64,000 bases of DNA from Populus alba. Taxonomy: Eukaryota; Streptophyta; Magnoliopsida; Malpighiales; Salicaceae. How positions within the stretch are numbered: position 1 is the stretch's first letter; each line of letters opens with the position of its first letter. The DNA lies in the NCBI RefSeq assembly GCF_005239225.2, contig NC_133288.1:8203035-8267034 (forward strand), given 5' to 3'. Of this stretch, positions 24,941 to 36,843 are shown piece by piece. A program made the translations under genes and the position numbers. The notes beneath the pieces were generated by a model, which saw only the letters and a program-made list of their open reading frames with translations, made no database searches and was not told the DNA's origin.

Positions 24941-25241
24941 ACAATAGGAAACCACCACGTGACTTAGATTTTATTAGACAAAACAATGCAGCCTACCTTA
25001 GGTAGGGCGTAGTTGGGGTGCTAACACCTTCCCTTTACGCAACCAGTCTCCGTACCCCATCTCTGAGACCAGTTAGGGTTCCTAGTAACCAGAATACTAG
25101 GTGGCGACTCCCAGTCCATTTTTTAGCTTAGAGACAAAGAACTCCTTGTCTCACCATTTTTTCACGCCAAATAGACACACCCACACATCATGAAGGGTTG
25201 GTAGTGGACGATCGCCGCGCCGCCGCACACGTGCGACAGAA

Positions 25242-25259
25242 TGGCGACTCCACTGGGGA
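25242..25259 (+). other. Primer binding site, element B
   Basis: TGGCGACTCCACTGGGGA, three bases after the LTR, identical to that of element A and fitting a tRNA-Arg primer. Confidence 0.88.
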
Positions 25260-25718
25260 CCTTGTGGACTAAGCATTGTTTTGTCTAGTTTTTTTTTTTT
25301 GTTGGATTTATGTGTTTTATTTTTTTATTTGCTCATATGCTTTAAATTTGTACATATTTGTTCATGCATTATAGATTGTGTCATGCATCATTTATATGAG
25401 AGTTTGTACTGAAAAACTTTAAGTTAAGTGGGGGACTAGCAGCTTACCTTACGACTTTTAGTCAAGGTTTAAGTTTGTGTAAACCCCAACTCTTCGCTGA
25501 GTGCTTAGACTGGTAATGGTTGGTACACGTGCCATCTCGTTGCCTACAAGCCCCCATATTGCCTCCACGAGGGCGATCACTGGGACAACAAGAGACCCTT
25601 TTTTAGAGACTGAATAGCCAACCTACCCTTGTCAAGCATAAACGTGTTTTGCATAAAACATGATCCTAACCATAAAGCATCCGATTTTCAGGTCTTTTAA
25701 CAAAAAAAAAACGATAAG
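25260..25718 (+). other. Element B 5' leader
   Basis: No gene; shares gtgtaaaccccaactctt and gggggactagcagctta phrases with elements A and C. Confidence 0.7.
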
Positions 25719-27848
25719 ATGGCTATCATTACCAAATTTACTACTGTGGAATATGGGCAGAACTCTGAATTGTCACAATTATCAGAGGGAGATTGCTCTA
25801 GAGTTGATGCAAGGAAGCTTCCAGTAGTTAAAGACCTGAATTACGTAGCATGTGAGAAGAGAATATTGGTCCATAGCCAGAACATCGATGAGACGGCATT
25901 TTCCGGAAAATATGGGCGATTGCTAGAAATTGCAAAGATAGAAGTATTGAACCCAGCAATCAAAGCCTTGATAAACTTTTGGGATCCCGATTACAGATGT
26001 TTTTCCTTTGGAAATGTGGATTTGTGTCCCACTATAGAGGAGTATGGAATGTTGACAGAGTTTCCCAAACATCTGCACAGGGTTTATTTTCCTTTGAGAA
26101 ATGACAAGGTGATTCCTGAGTTGTCAAAGTTGCTGAAGATTCCACATTTGAGCAGATTTTTAGAAAAGAATGGCAGCGGCTTAAAATGGAAATCTCTAGA
26201 GGTTGAACTAGAAAAGAAGAAGGAACAATATGGGTCCATGCTAGAAAGAGACAGGTTAATCGCTTTGGGAATATATGGTCTCGTGTTATTTCCAAGCTTA
26301 AAAGGGGTTATAAGTCTAGAAGCTGCTGCTGCATTTGTGGAATATGAAAATACTCATATCAACCCTACAACCGCCATATTGGCTGAGACCTTTTTGACCC
26401 TCAACCATTTTAGGAAGACGGGGAAAGGCGTAGCGAGATGTTGTATTCAGTTATTATACATCTGGATGGTAAGCCATGTTGAAACAAAGAAGCCGATCTT
26501 TAATAATTTTTGGTGGTTTAACCAAAAACCCTTGAAGATAGTGGAGAAAGAAGAATGGGGAAACCTAGGTGATCAAGGTTGGATGAAAAAACTACAAGAG
26601 TTACCTAATAGCAACTTTAATTGGAAGGCCCCTTGGGTTAAGTCGGTTGATGTCATAGTAAGTTGTGGACAAAAATGTTGGGTACCTTTAATTGGGATTA
26701 CAGGTTATGTCAGCTATGCTCCGACTCTGGTGATAAGACAATTGGGCGGCATACAACACATCCCAAGAACTGTAGGACTTGCTGAATTTTTCGGGTTTTT
26801 TAAGGATCAATCCGTGCGAGAAGTGCTCGAGACTATCAAACAAGATTGGAGCCATTTGACTGTAATTCAAAAGGAGTCTGAAAGGATGAGAGACCCTAGC
26901 TCAAGTGAAGGATATGAAAAGTGGAGGAATGTGACCCCAGCTGCCGCTCCTAAAAAGCCATGTTCTGAAGATAGGCCTTCGCAAATTATAGATGGGTCGT
27001 TGAAAAGGAAAAAGGTCAGCAATGAGGAAGACCTTATGAAGCAATTAGAAAGGCTCCAAATAGAATTGAAAAAAAGTAAGGGAGATAAAACAGCATTAGA
27101 AAGTATGATGATGGAAGGAGACAAAATAAGAGTGGGTCTAAATGAACAACTTGAATCTAGAGATGCGAAGATAGTGATGTTGGAGCTGCAGTTGAGCAAA
27201 GCAAAGGATGTAATAGAAGAGTCCGAGAAAGAAAGAGGAAGACTAATTTTGGATTCGATGCAAAACAGCTCTGAATTGGAAGCATTGAAAGCCGACTTCA
27301 ACGACTATCAAGAGAATGTTGGGTTCAATCAGGACAGATTCTTGCATGTTCAAGCAGAGTTGTTAGACTGAAATGAGAGGTATGATGAGTTAAACAAGAA
27401 ATATGTGATGATGGAAAGTAGGCTAGTTGAGCTGCAAGAGTTTGAAAGAAAGGGGAAAGAAGAGGAGCTTGATAAGGCAGATTTGGTAGCTAAGAAAAAT
27501 GAAATTAGGATGTTGAAGGTGAAGTTTGACAAAGAACGAGAAAAGGTAAAGCAGTTGACCGAAAGGTTGAAAGCTTCAGAAAAACATAAAGAACAGATCG
27601 ACACCAACAACAATACATTGAATCGGAACAACATGTTGCTTATGGAGAAGATGGCCAAAGTAGACAAGCAAATGGATGAAGCTGTTATTCATGCACGAAT
27701 CATTAGAGCCAATGCTCGAAGGGTGGGGAGAGACATCTTTCGTTATCGACAAAGCTTGGCTGAGACAGATGCATTCTTAGAAAAAATTGAGAATCGAGGC
27801 CTTGCTTTCCTACCAGTGGCTAGAGATATGGATGAAGATGAAGATTGA
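25719..27848 (+). pseudogene. Element B extra ORF1, single in-frame stop
   Basis: The frame of 710 codons is open except for a TGA at 27369-27371, where element A has an arginine codon in the aligned place; a C-to-T change is the simplest cause. Residues 1-400 are the DUF7745-like part (CFSFGNVDLCPTIEEYGML, LLYIWMVSHVETKKP, WVPLIGITGYVSYAPTL). Residues from about 425 on are charged heptads, a probable coiled coil, ending in an acidic DMDEDED tail. The start ATG lies in agATGGCT after the leader. It does not look like gag, pol or env; a role in particle or RNA handling is only a guess. Confidence 0.8.
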
Positions 27849-28206
27849 TGTATTTTGTTCCTTTTTGTTTATCCTCTTTCAAGAGATTGTATTAGCCAAT
27901 ATTATGAATGAAAAAGGGGCCTTGACCCATCTTTTTGTGGAAGAAAATCTCTTATAGAGTAAGGATAAGCCTACCAAAGCAGCAACATGAGCAAAACTAC
28001 TCCTGATAATAAATGTGACAAAAAGAGTCCATGCCCATTACACAAGAAGAAATGTCGGCCATCCATCGATTTTTTTGAAAAAAGTAAACTCATTACATAT
28101 GCATCATGCATTGTTCTTTACCATACATTCATTACATTTTTCCAGTTCCAGATCGTGAAACATAGGTCCCCCTTCCAAAGTCCACCACACTAGGCTAAGA
28201 TCAAGA
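27849..28206 (+). other. Spacer between ORF1 and gag, element B
   Basis: No gene seen. The 40 bases before the gag ATG are conserved with element A. Confidence 0.6.
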
Positions 28207-30258
28207 ATGGAGAATGAAGAGAGGGCCATCCTAGAATCCCGCTACCAAAGTGAATTGGAATCCGTAAGGAATGAAGTTGCTCGAATGACCAATCTGCTTG
28301 AACAGCTTTTAAGAGCCAAGAACGGGGAGGGAACGTCTACCCAACCACCTATAGGAGCACCACCAGCTCATGCCCCGGGGTTATCTCAGAACTTGGGGGC
28401 AGATTCAGTAACGGGGCAGCACTTTGCACCTGCCATTCCCATTCAGCCCCCTCAAGCTCACATCACTGTAGATTTAACCGCAGATGGGCCTTCCGATAAT
28501 AGGTCCACTGGTTTTATGAACGATGACAAGATATCAGCTTTGGAAGAAAGGTTGAGAGCAGTCGAAGGAAATGACTGGTTTGACCCCAAGCGAGCATTTG
28601 AAGTATGCTTGGTACCAAACATCACGGTACCAAAAGACTTTAGGATACCGGAGTTCATAAGGTACACTGGGTTGGAATGCCCAAACACTCACCTTCGATC
28701 GTATTGCAATAAGATGGCTGAGGTAATTCATGACGATAAGCTGCTGATCTACTTTTTCCAAGACAGCCTCTCAGGCTCCGCACTAAGTTGGTACATGAGG
28801 CTGGATAATGCCAGGATTAAGAAATGGAAAGATTTAGTGGAGGCTTTCCTTAAGCAATACAAGTTCAATTTGGAAATTGCTCCAGATCGAACAAGCCTTA
28901 TGTCAATGGAAAAGAGAAGCCAGGAGTCAGTAAGGGCTTATGCGCAAAGATGGAGAGACGAGGCCACACATGTGCAACCCCCTTTGATAGAAACGGAGAT
29001 GGTGACTTTGTTCGCCAATACATTTAAGGCACCCTACTATGAGCATTTAATGGGTAGCTCATCTCAACATTTCTATGATGCTGTACGTGTGGCAGAAAGA
29101 ATAGAGCAAGGAATTAAGGCTGGGCGCATAGCGGAGCCTTTAGAGAAGAAAGGTTTTATGGGAAGGAAAAGAGAAGGTGACGTCAACAATTTGGAAGGCG
29201 GGTACAAAGGCAAAAAAGTGAATCACCAAAACCCACAAATGCCTACCCATCACATAAACCTTACCAAACCTTTTAACCCCAATCATCAATCAAACAACCA
29301 AAACAACCACCAAAGGCCATTTACAAGATACACTTCAGAACAGTTACCTCCATTACCCATGCCATTAAAAGACTTGTATGCTAAATTGTTGAGCATTGGA
29401 CAGATAGCTCCGGTCCTTCTACCGCCAATCCAACCACCCTTTCCTATATGGTATAAACCCGAACTAACTTGCGAATACCATGCCGGCAATTCAGGGCATG
29501 GAATTGAAACCTGCTACGCCTTTAAAAGGAGATTGTTAGAGCTTATCAAAAGGGGGTGGGTATCCTTCGAAGACATACCCAGCATCAATTCAAATCCATT
29601 ACCTAATCATGCCGCAAGTAATAGTGGAGTGGGCATGATAGAGGTTGGGAATCAAAGCAAGGTGTTAAAGGTATCCATGAAGGGGTTATATGATATGTTG
29701 TTAAAGTCAGGATTTCTCGAGATAAATGTCGAGGGCCATTTGGAGGGATGTGACTATTGTGGTTTCCATGGGACAGAGGGACATCATATTGAAGACTGTA
29801 CCGAGTTTCGCGAGAAGGTTGCGAAAATGATGACGTTGGGAGAATTGAGGATCGAACCCATGGAAGACAGTCGTGGGGTGAGTATGTTGGAGGGTCAAGA
29901 TAAGTTGTCCAGAGTATGTAGGGTCCAACCAACGGCTAATGGACCACCAAAATTAATCTTGGCTAAACCTTCCTACACCAAAGGAAACCATAATGCCATG
30001 CCTTATAATTATGGTTTTGCTGCCAACATTCAAGCCCCTCTTCCTTTGTTCCAAACTAAAATCAGTGGGTTAACTCGGAGTGGCCGGTGCTTCACTCCCG
30101 AAGAGTTGAGGAAGGCAAAAGGCAAGGAAGTGGTAGATCTTGACAAAGCAACAGAAGTTAATAAGCCAGTAACCGAAGAGGAGTCAAATGAATTTTTAAA
30201 GTTGATAAAACATAGTGAATACTGCATAGTGGATCAACTAAAAAAAGACTCCGGCTAG
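28207..30258 (+). CDS. Element B Gag, running into the protease N-terminus
   Basis: 683 residues from MENEERAILES. Order: N-terminal coiled coil (about 5-40), Pro-rich linker, capsid-like Retrotrans_gag domain (about 150-300, with SWYMRLDNARIKKWKDL and SQESVRAYAQRWRDEA), a Q/N-rich linker, knuckle 1 C-x2-H-x5-H-x4-C near residue 422, knuckle 2 C-x2-H-x4-H-x4-C near 518. These knuckles use H where retroviral ones use C. The frame ends at KKDSG through one extra A in a run of seven (six in element A), so protease is cut off. Gag would build the particle and bind element RNA. Confidence 0.92.
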   Translation: MENEERAILESRYQSELESVRNEVARMTNLLEQLLRAKNGEGTSTQPPIGAPPAHAPGLSQNLGADSVTGQHFAPAIPIQPPQAHITVDLTADGPSDNRSTGFMNDDKISALEERLRAVEGNDWFDPKRAFEVCLVPNITVPKDFRIPEFIRYTGLECPNTHLRSYCNKMAEVIHDDKLLIYFFQDSLSGSALSWYMRLDNARIKKWKDLVEAFLKQYKFNLEIAPDRTSLMSMEKRSQESVRAYAQRWRDEATHVQPPLIETEMVTLFANTFKAPYYEHLMGSSSQHFYDAVRVAERIEQGIKAGRIAEPLEKKGFMGRKREGDVNNLEGGYKGKKVNHQNPQMPTHHINLTKPFNPNHQSNNQNNHQRPFTRYTSEQLPPLPMPLKDLYAKLLSIGQIAPVLLPPIQPPFPIWYKPELTCEYHAGNSGHGIETCYAFKRRLLELIKRGWVSFEDIPSINSNPLPNHAASNSGVGMIEVGNQSKVLKVSMKGLYDMLLKSGFLEINVEGHLEGCDYCGFHGTEGHHIEDCTEFREKVAKMMTLGELRIEPMEDSRGVSMLEGQDKLSRVCRVQPTANGPPKLILAKPSYTKGNHNAMPYNYGFAANIQAPLPLFQTKISGLTRSGRCFTPEELRKAKGKEVVDLDKATEVNKPVTEEESNEFLKLIKHSEYCIVDQLKKDSG

Positions 30259-31492
30259 GATCTCCCTTATGTCTTTGATACTCAACTCTTAGCCACATCG
30301 GAACGCTTTGCAAAAAGTTTTGAATGAGGCGTATGTACCCCAAGACATTGAACAGAAAACCATGGAGCATTTTGGTGGGGAGAATCCACGCAACTAATTA
30401 CCTCTACTTCACGTCTGATGAGCTTGATGCTGAAGGTACCGGACACAACAAGCCTTTATACATTACTGTTAGGTGCAAAGACTGCCTAATAGGGAAGGTG
30501 CTCGTCGATAATGGCTCGGCTCTTAATGTGTTGCCAAAGCATATTTTGAAAGGAAATGCCGATCGATGCATCTCATATAAAGCCAAGTACCATGGTGGTC
30601 AGAGCATATGACGGCTCACCTCGACCAGTAATGGGGATTTTAGAAGTGGAGCTATATGTGGGGCCGCAAATGTTCTTAATAACATTTCAAGTTATGGATA
30701 TCCACCCTTCCTATAGTATGTTGTTAGGGAGACCTTGGATCCATGCGGCTGGGGCGGTAACTTCATCATTACACCAATGCTTGAAGTATATCATGAACGG
30801 GATGTTGGTGACTGTCAAAGCTGAGGAAACAATCTCCATGATAAAGAATGTAGCCATACCTTTCATTGAAGCAGAAGATTGTAAGGATGATAATATCCAT
30901 ACTTTTGAGATTGTAAATACTGACTGGGATACCTGAAAATACAGTACTAAAAAAGCCAAAGATCTTAGAAGCAGCAAGGATGGCAACTCATTGTTTCTTG
31001 GAAGATGGGATCCCTTTCTGTATAATCTTATAACTAAGGTACCAAAATGGGCTAACCTGACAAAGATGAAATTGTGCTGATCAAAGATTTGGGCTAGGGT
31101 ACAAACCTACAAAAGAGGATCATCGATGGGCTGTTAGTCGGAGAAGGGAAAGAAGAATGGCTAGGATTGAAGGGAGAGAGCCTGAAGAGGAGAAGCTTGA
31201 AATCCCTCCCCTTAGAGTGACATTCTCAAAAGCTACATATGTAATGCGACCCGATAAAGGAGCAGAAAGCTTGGTCAACAACTATCAAATATGAGCATAA
31301 ACACCTTGGAAGAGGATGAAGGGGAAGGAGGTAACATGAATACGGTAGCGGGAAGGGAGGATGAAGGCACTGCCACAACTGACTATCCACACCCTGGAAG
31401 AAGTCTCTGCTAAAACCTTAATTCGAAAGCTAGCCGATGGCGAGAAGTTTCAAAAATTGGGTGACTCAAGAAGCCCCAGTAGTGTTTAAAAT
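30259..31492 (+). pseudogene. Element B aspartic protease region (frameshifted)
   Basis: VDNGSALNVLPKHI (near 30500) is the catalytic part, in the frame 30324-30611; LLGRPWIHAAG (near 30720) is in the frame 30556-30936. A further shift follows FEIVNTDW. The rest to the intron donor matches element A only in pieces. Confidence 0.82.
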
Positions 31493-31702
31493 GTAAACCA
31501 ACTTTGTCTGCTTTAACATGCTTTTGTCATTGCTTTTGTTTGCTTTATTTTCCCCTAGTTGACAATCAAGGCTCATGATGTCAATTAGATTTTTTCATTG
31601 TCTTTGAGCCCATCTTTTGTTTGATTTGAAGTAATGAGATCATGCGTTTTCCAAATTTGTCCCTTTATCTGTGCATTTACACCAAACACTTTCCGCTTTC
31701 AG
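31493..31702 (+). other. Ogre-type intron between protease and RT, 210 bp
   Basis: Donor AAAAT|GTAAACC, acceptor CTTTCAG|GAACCC, same boundaries as in element A. The apparent RT start codon at 31642 lies inside this intron and is not the real start. Just after the acceptor element B has one more base than A, so the spliced frame would be shifted. Confidence 0.78.
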
Positions 31703-31718
31703 GAACCCTGAAAGCGGA
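31692..31718 (+). other. Palindrome on the 3' splice site (element B)
   Basis: CCGCTTTCAGG and CCTGAAAGCGG flank three bases; the acceptor AG lies in the left arm, as in element A. Only loop bases differ between the two copies. Confidence 0.8.
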
Positions 31719-34275
31719 TCTTCCCACAACATCACATACACTTAGCATCAAGAATGAATGGCCAAACTTTAACGAACATGTTATCACCATGGAAGGAGAA
31801 GAATGGGATGAAAGCAATGTTAAGGAATTTACAAAGTTAGTAGAGCAACATGAACAAACCTGGGAACCAGCTGCGGAAGAACTAGAAACCATAAACGTGG
31901 GTAATGATCAGATTAAAAAAGAATTGAAAATAGGGACCTTAATCACTCCTGAGGAAAGAATAAAAATAAAGGCCCTCTTACAAGAATATGTAGATGTTTT
32001 CGCTTGGTCCTACGAGGATATGCCTGGTTTGGATAGAAATATCGTCGTGCATAAGATACCGCTGGAGGAAGGTTGCAAGCCAGTCAAGCAGAAGTTGAGG
32101 AGAGCTCACCCGGATGTTTGGATCAAAGTTAAGACAGAACTCGAGAAACAATGGAATGCAGGCTTTCTTGAAGTAGTCAAGTATCCACAATGGGTATCCA
32201 ACATTGTTGTCGTACCAAAGAAGGAGGGAAAGATTAGAGTATGTGTGGATTTCCGAAATTTGAATAAAGCTAGCCCCAAGGATGATTTTCCGTTGCCACA
32301 TATAGATGTTTTGGTGGACAATGCTGCACGTAGTTCCACATATTCCTTTATGGATGGTTTCTCGGGATACAACCAGATAAAGATGGCTCTAGAAGATAAG
32401 GCAAAAACGACTTTTGTTACACCATGGGGAACCTTTTGCTACAAGGTTATGCCGTTTGGTTTGAAGAATGCAGGAGCCACTTATCAGAGAGCCATGGTGA
32501 CTTTATTCCATGATATGATGCATAAGGAAATTGAGGTGTATGTAGATGATATGATTGCCAAATCCAAGAGGGAAGACGACCATGTAAAGGTTTTGAGGAA
32601 GTTATTCGAGCGTTTGAGAAAATATGAACTGAAGCTCAACCCTACCAAATGTTCGTTTGGAGTTAAGTCAGGAAAGTTGCTCGGATTCGTAGTAAGTGAT
32701 AAAGGTATAGAGGTGGATCCTGATAAGGTGAAAGCCATCCAATCTATGCCATCCCCAAAGACGGAGAAGGAGGTGAGAGGATTCTTGGGAAGATTGAACT
32801 ATATTGCCAGATTTATAGCTCAGCTAACCACAATGTGTGAACCTGTCTTTCGGCTATTGAGGAAAAAGAATCCTGGGATTTGGAATGAGGAGTGCAAGGA
32901 GGCATTCAATAAAATCAAGCAATACTTACAAAATCCGCCTTTGCTTGTTCCTCTTGTATCAGGAAGGCCTTTAATACTGTATTTGACAGTAACTGAAACA
33001 GCTATGGGGTGTGTATTGGGTCAGCATGATGAAACTGGAAGGAAAGAGAGGGCCATTTATTACCTTAGTAAGAAGTTCACCGAATGTGAGTCTAGATACA
33101 CGGTGATAGAGAAACTCTGTTGTGCATTGGTATGGGCGACAAAAAGATTACGACATTACATGTTGTACCACACCACTTTGTTGATTTCAAAGGTGGATCC
33201 ACTAAGGTACATCTGTGATAAGCCCTATCTCTCAAGTCGAATTGCCAGGTGGCAAGTTCTGTTGTCAGAATATGACATAGTTTATACAACAAGGAAAGCC
33301 GTGAAAGGAAGCGCCATTGCAGACCACTTGGCTGATAATGCGGTGGAAGATTATGAGCCATTAGATTTTGATTTCCCTGATGAAAATGTATTATCAGTAG
33401 TGGGAGAAGAGAAGACAGATTGGTGGACCATGTTTTTTGACGGAGCAGTAAATGTTTATGGTAATGGGGCCGGTGCGGTGATCATCTCTCCTGACCAGAA
33501 ACAATATCCAGTTTCAGTTAAATTGTGTTTTGAATGTACCAATAATACTGCAGAATATGAGGCTTGTATCTTGGGTTTAGAAGCTGCATTAGAGTTAAAG
33601 ATCAGAAAGATAGATGTATATGGGGACTCAATGTTGATTATCTGTCAGGTGAAAGGAGAGTGGCAAACAAAGGAAGAAAAGTTGAGGCCATACCAGGAAT
33701 ATTTATCCACACTGTCAGAAGAATTCGAAGAGATAAGGTTCACCCATCTAAGAAGAGAAGGGAACCATTTTGCGGATGCTTTGGCCACGTTAGCTGCTAT
33801 GGCAACAATGGATCTCGGGCATAAGGTACATCCCGTACACATAGACATCAGAAATAACCCAGCTCATTGCTACTCAGTTGAAGGAGAGGTAGATGGAAAG
33901 CCTTGGTACTACGATATCAAGAATTTGTTGCAAAATCAGGAATATCCAGTAGGAGCTTCGAAGATGGATAAGAAAACCCTAAGAAGGCTGGCCATGGATT
34001 TCTACCTGGACGGAGAGATTCTGTATAAAAGATCATTTGATGGAACTTTGCTAAGGTGTTTGAATGAGACAGATGCTAAAAATGCTTTACGGGAGGTGCA
34101 TGAAGGGATTTGTTCAACTCATGCTAATGGGCATATGGTAGCAAGGAAGATACAAAGGGCCGATTACTTCTGGATGACATTAGAAAAAGACTGCATCGAC
34201 TATGTCAGGAAATGTCACAAGTGTCAGGTACATAGTGATAAGGTCAATGCACCTCCAACCCCTCTGTTAACCTAA
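31703..34275 (+). pseudogene. Element B pol: RT, RNase H, archaeal-type RNase H, integrase finger
   Basis: RT shows RVCVDFRNLN, FMDGFSGYNQI, VMPFGLKNAGATYQ and YVDD (32539-32550). The native RNase H (YLSKKFTECESRYTVIEK) follows, then the second RNase H (WWTMFFDGAVNV from 33421, AEYEA, YGDS, HFADALA), then the integrase H-H-C-C finger (CHKCQ near 34210). The frame ends at 34275 where one T is missing relative to element A, so integrase is split. All catalytic residues I can check up to there are present. Confidence 0.92.
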
Positions 34276-35150
34276 CATCTCCTTGGCCATTTGCGATGTG
34301 GGGAATTGATGTGATTGGACCAGTTAACCCAAAAGCCAGCAATGGGCATAGATTCATCCTCGTAGCTATTGACTACTTCACAAAATGGGTAGAAGCCAGT
34401 TCGTATGCTCATGTAACACAGAAAGTGGTGAAGAAGTTTATAGAAAAAGATTTGATTTGTCACTATGGTCCACCAGACAAGATAGTGACTGATAATACAC
34501 AGAATTTCAATAGCAAAATGATCGTGGAGCTTTGCACCAAGTGGAAAATCAAGCATTCAAATTCCTCACCATATAGGCCCAAGATGAATGGTGCCGTGGA
34601 AGCAGCCAACAAGAACATCAAGAAAATTATTCAGAAGATGGTAATCACTTACAAGGATTGGCATGAGATGTTGCCGTTCGCTCTCCATGCATATCACACT
34701 GCAGTAAGGACCTCGACAGGAACTACTCCGTATGCTCTGGTATATGGAATGGAGGCGGTGATGCCTTTGGAAGTAGAAATACCTTCGTTGAAGGTTTTAA
34801 TGGATTCAGGATTAGAAGAAGCTGAATGGGCCAAAGTAAGATATGAACAGTTAAACCTGATCAGTGAAAAGAGGTTGGCTGCAATCTGTCATCACCAACT
34901 TTACCAGAAGAGGATGGCCAAGGCATATGACAAGAAGGTCCGACCTCGCATATTCCAGGAAGGAGATCTAGTGCTAAAGAAACTATTGGCTTTACCAGGA
35001 GAAGATCGAAGCAAATGGGCCCCAAATTATGAAGGTCCCTATATAGTGAAGAAGGCTTTCTCAGGAGGAGCTTTGAAGTTGTCCAGAATGGATGGAGAAG
35101 ATCTAGCCAGACCTGTGAATTCTGATTCTGTAAAGAGATATTATGTCTAA
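34276..35150 (+). pseudogene. Element B integrase core and C-terminus
   Basis: Open from MWGIDVIGP (34296) with D-D-E in WGIDVIGP, VTDNTQNF and NGAVEAANK, and a C-terminal chromo-less tail (GDLVLKKLLALPGEDRSKW, ending SVKRYYV). It is separated from its finger by the frameshift at about 34262. Confidence 0.9.
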
Positions 35151-36843
35151 TGTGTTCAGCTTTCTCCTAAAATCAATAAAGCAAGTTTGGCCATGATTTC
35201 TTTGTGTAAAGACCTTTTTTTTTTCATTGCATGGATCTCACAATGCGTAATTTGTTTCTTTCCAAAAAAATCTCTCGAAAGAATCGGTTTTGTGCATGAT
35301 TACAAGGAATATATCATAAAACGCTCAAAAATAAAATTTAAGCTATTCCTAGTAAAAAGGTGACTGAACCAAGCAAACCCTAAAGCTAACCATATGATGA
35401 AACCCTGCCCCTGATAGCATGTTTCCTTCCAAGATAAGAACAAGGTTTATCAATCCTAATAATGTGCGTTTTGAAATGAGGAAAGGCCATCTTTGTCATC
35501 CCTTCACTTTCTAAATTTTTTTATCCTTTGTAGTCCCCATTTGAGCCGGATTGAGTTTCTTCTTTATGAAAACCCGACTAAGACCACACCCTACACTGGG
35601 GGCAATAAGAGATCTTTTGTTAAGGATGAAAACAATTAAAAAAAAAGAAAAAAAAAGAAAAAAAAAAAAAAAAGAAAAAGAAAAGGGTTGACAAAACACA
35701 GAAAAAGGAGAGAAAGAAACGAGGACTTAGATATTTGAAGGTTAGAACCCCACAATTGGGGGCAATCCCATGAAAAGAAAAAGAAAAAAGATGATGGTTT
35801 GATAATGCTTGAAGACCAAGAGGAGGATCCTTAAGCAGGCTTCTCCAAATGCAACCTATGAGTCAGTTTCAAAAAAAGAGTGGTCTTAAGTCCTTAAACC
35901 CTCAAACACTGTTGAGCCTTAAAGCGTCCTTTTCTTTCATATCCCATAGACATAACCTACATCACAAGCATTCAGAAGTCCTTTCTAATCAAGTGCACAT
36001 AATTTGGGTTAATAAACGTTGGTCTCATATCTCACAGGATTTGACAAATGAGTGATAATCCGCTTTTAGGAAACATTTCCCTTTTCTACACGGTTTCTTC
36101 ACATAGATACAGATACTTAAAGCTTAAACAGAAGGCCACCTTGGATAAAAGCCTTGGCTTAAAGACAAACCGCAGTCCAGAAACCAAAATAGGATTTGCT
36201 TAAAAGAGTTTTTGATGCATATTTTGAAGGTTCCGGTTGTCATGTACAAATTCAATTCTTTTGAAGGATTTTTTTGGAAAAGATTTTGTTGCGTGTTGGA
36301 ACGAAAACCAAAAAGCCTTTAATTCGAGAAAAACAAATTAAAGCACTGATAAGAGCATGTAAGAAGCAATGACAAAGCATGCATTTTAGAAAAAGGGTCA
36401 CCTAATGACAAGGTTGGGGATCTTCTTCCCTGGGATGAGATGGAAAGAAGAGACTTGATGAGAAAGGAATCCAGCATGCCATTGCGAGCACATGAACAAG
36501 GTCGTATCAAGAGAGAGTGTCAGAAATTGAAGGAAGTGAGGGGACCTATGTTTTCAAAACAGGTAAGGATGCATGCATGGCATCCAACCACAAAGCATTG
36601 CATCAAACATTTTTGTTGACTTGGTAAAAAAAAAAAAAAAAAAAAATCCTCAATAGTCCAGCAAGATTAGGGTCAAAGAAAGAATTGTTGATTTGGAGAA
36701 ACAACAAAGATTCATGGTTTTGACCCTGGAATGGGAAGAAGATGAGATAAACTCTAACATTAGGGAAATCTCAAAGGAATAGGAAGATCAATCAAGAAGA
36801 ATTTTCAATTCAAACCTTATCATCTTGAAGAAGGAACATATTT
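35151..36843 (+). other. Element B post-integrase region
   Basis: No gene recognised. It holds an A-rich run at 35637-35680 and a donor-like AG|GTAAGGATGC at 36563 (compare 54168 in element C); the matching acceptor is lost. The block 36650-36780 reappears in element C at 54240-54350. Confidence 0.6.

Larger units (their letters stand above)
22621..25238 (+). repeat. Element B 5' LTR
   Basis: It begins TGTTGTAACC and ends GTGCGACA, 2618 bp. Compared with the 3' LTR it lacks about 37 bp near 22690 (the copy around 38155-38195 is longer) and has fewer minisatellite units. Purine-rich 23590-24010 is probable transcribed leader, not coding. Confidence 0.92.

Noticed and set aside
22621..25238. 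tRNA or rRNA genes near the tRNA-like PBS
   Set aside because: Only the 18-base primer site is present; no cloverleaf is seen here or elsewhere in the window.
31642..31702. ATG at 31642 as RT start in element B
   Set aside because: It is inside the GT-AG intron; the region upstream of 31703 is not conserved as protein in element A.
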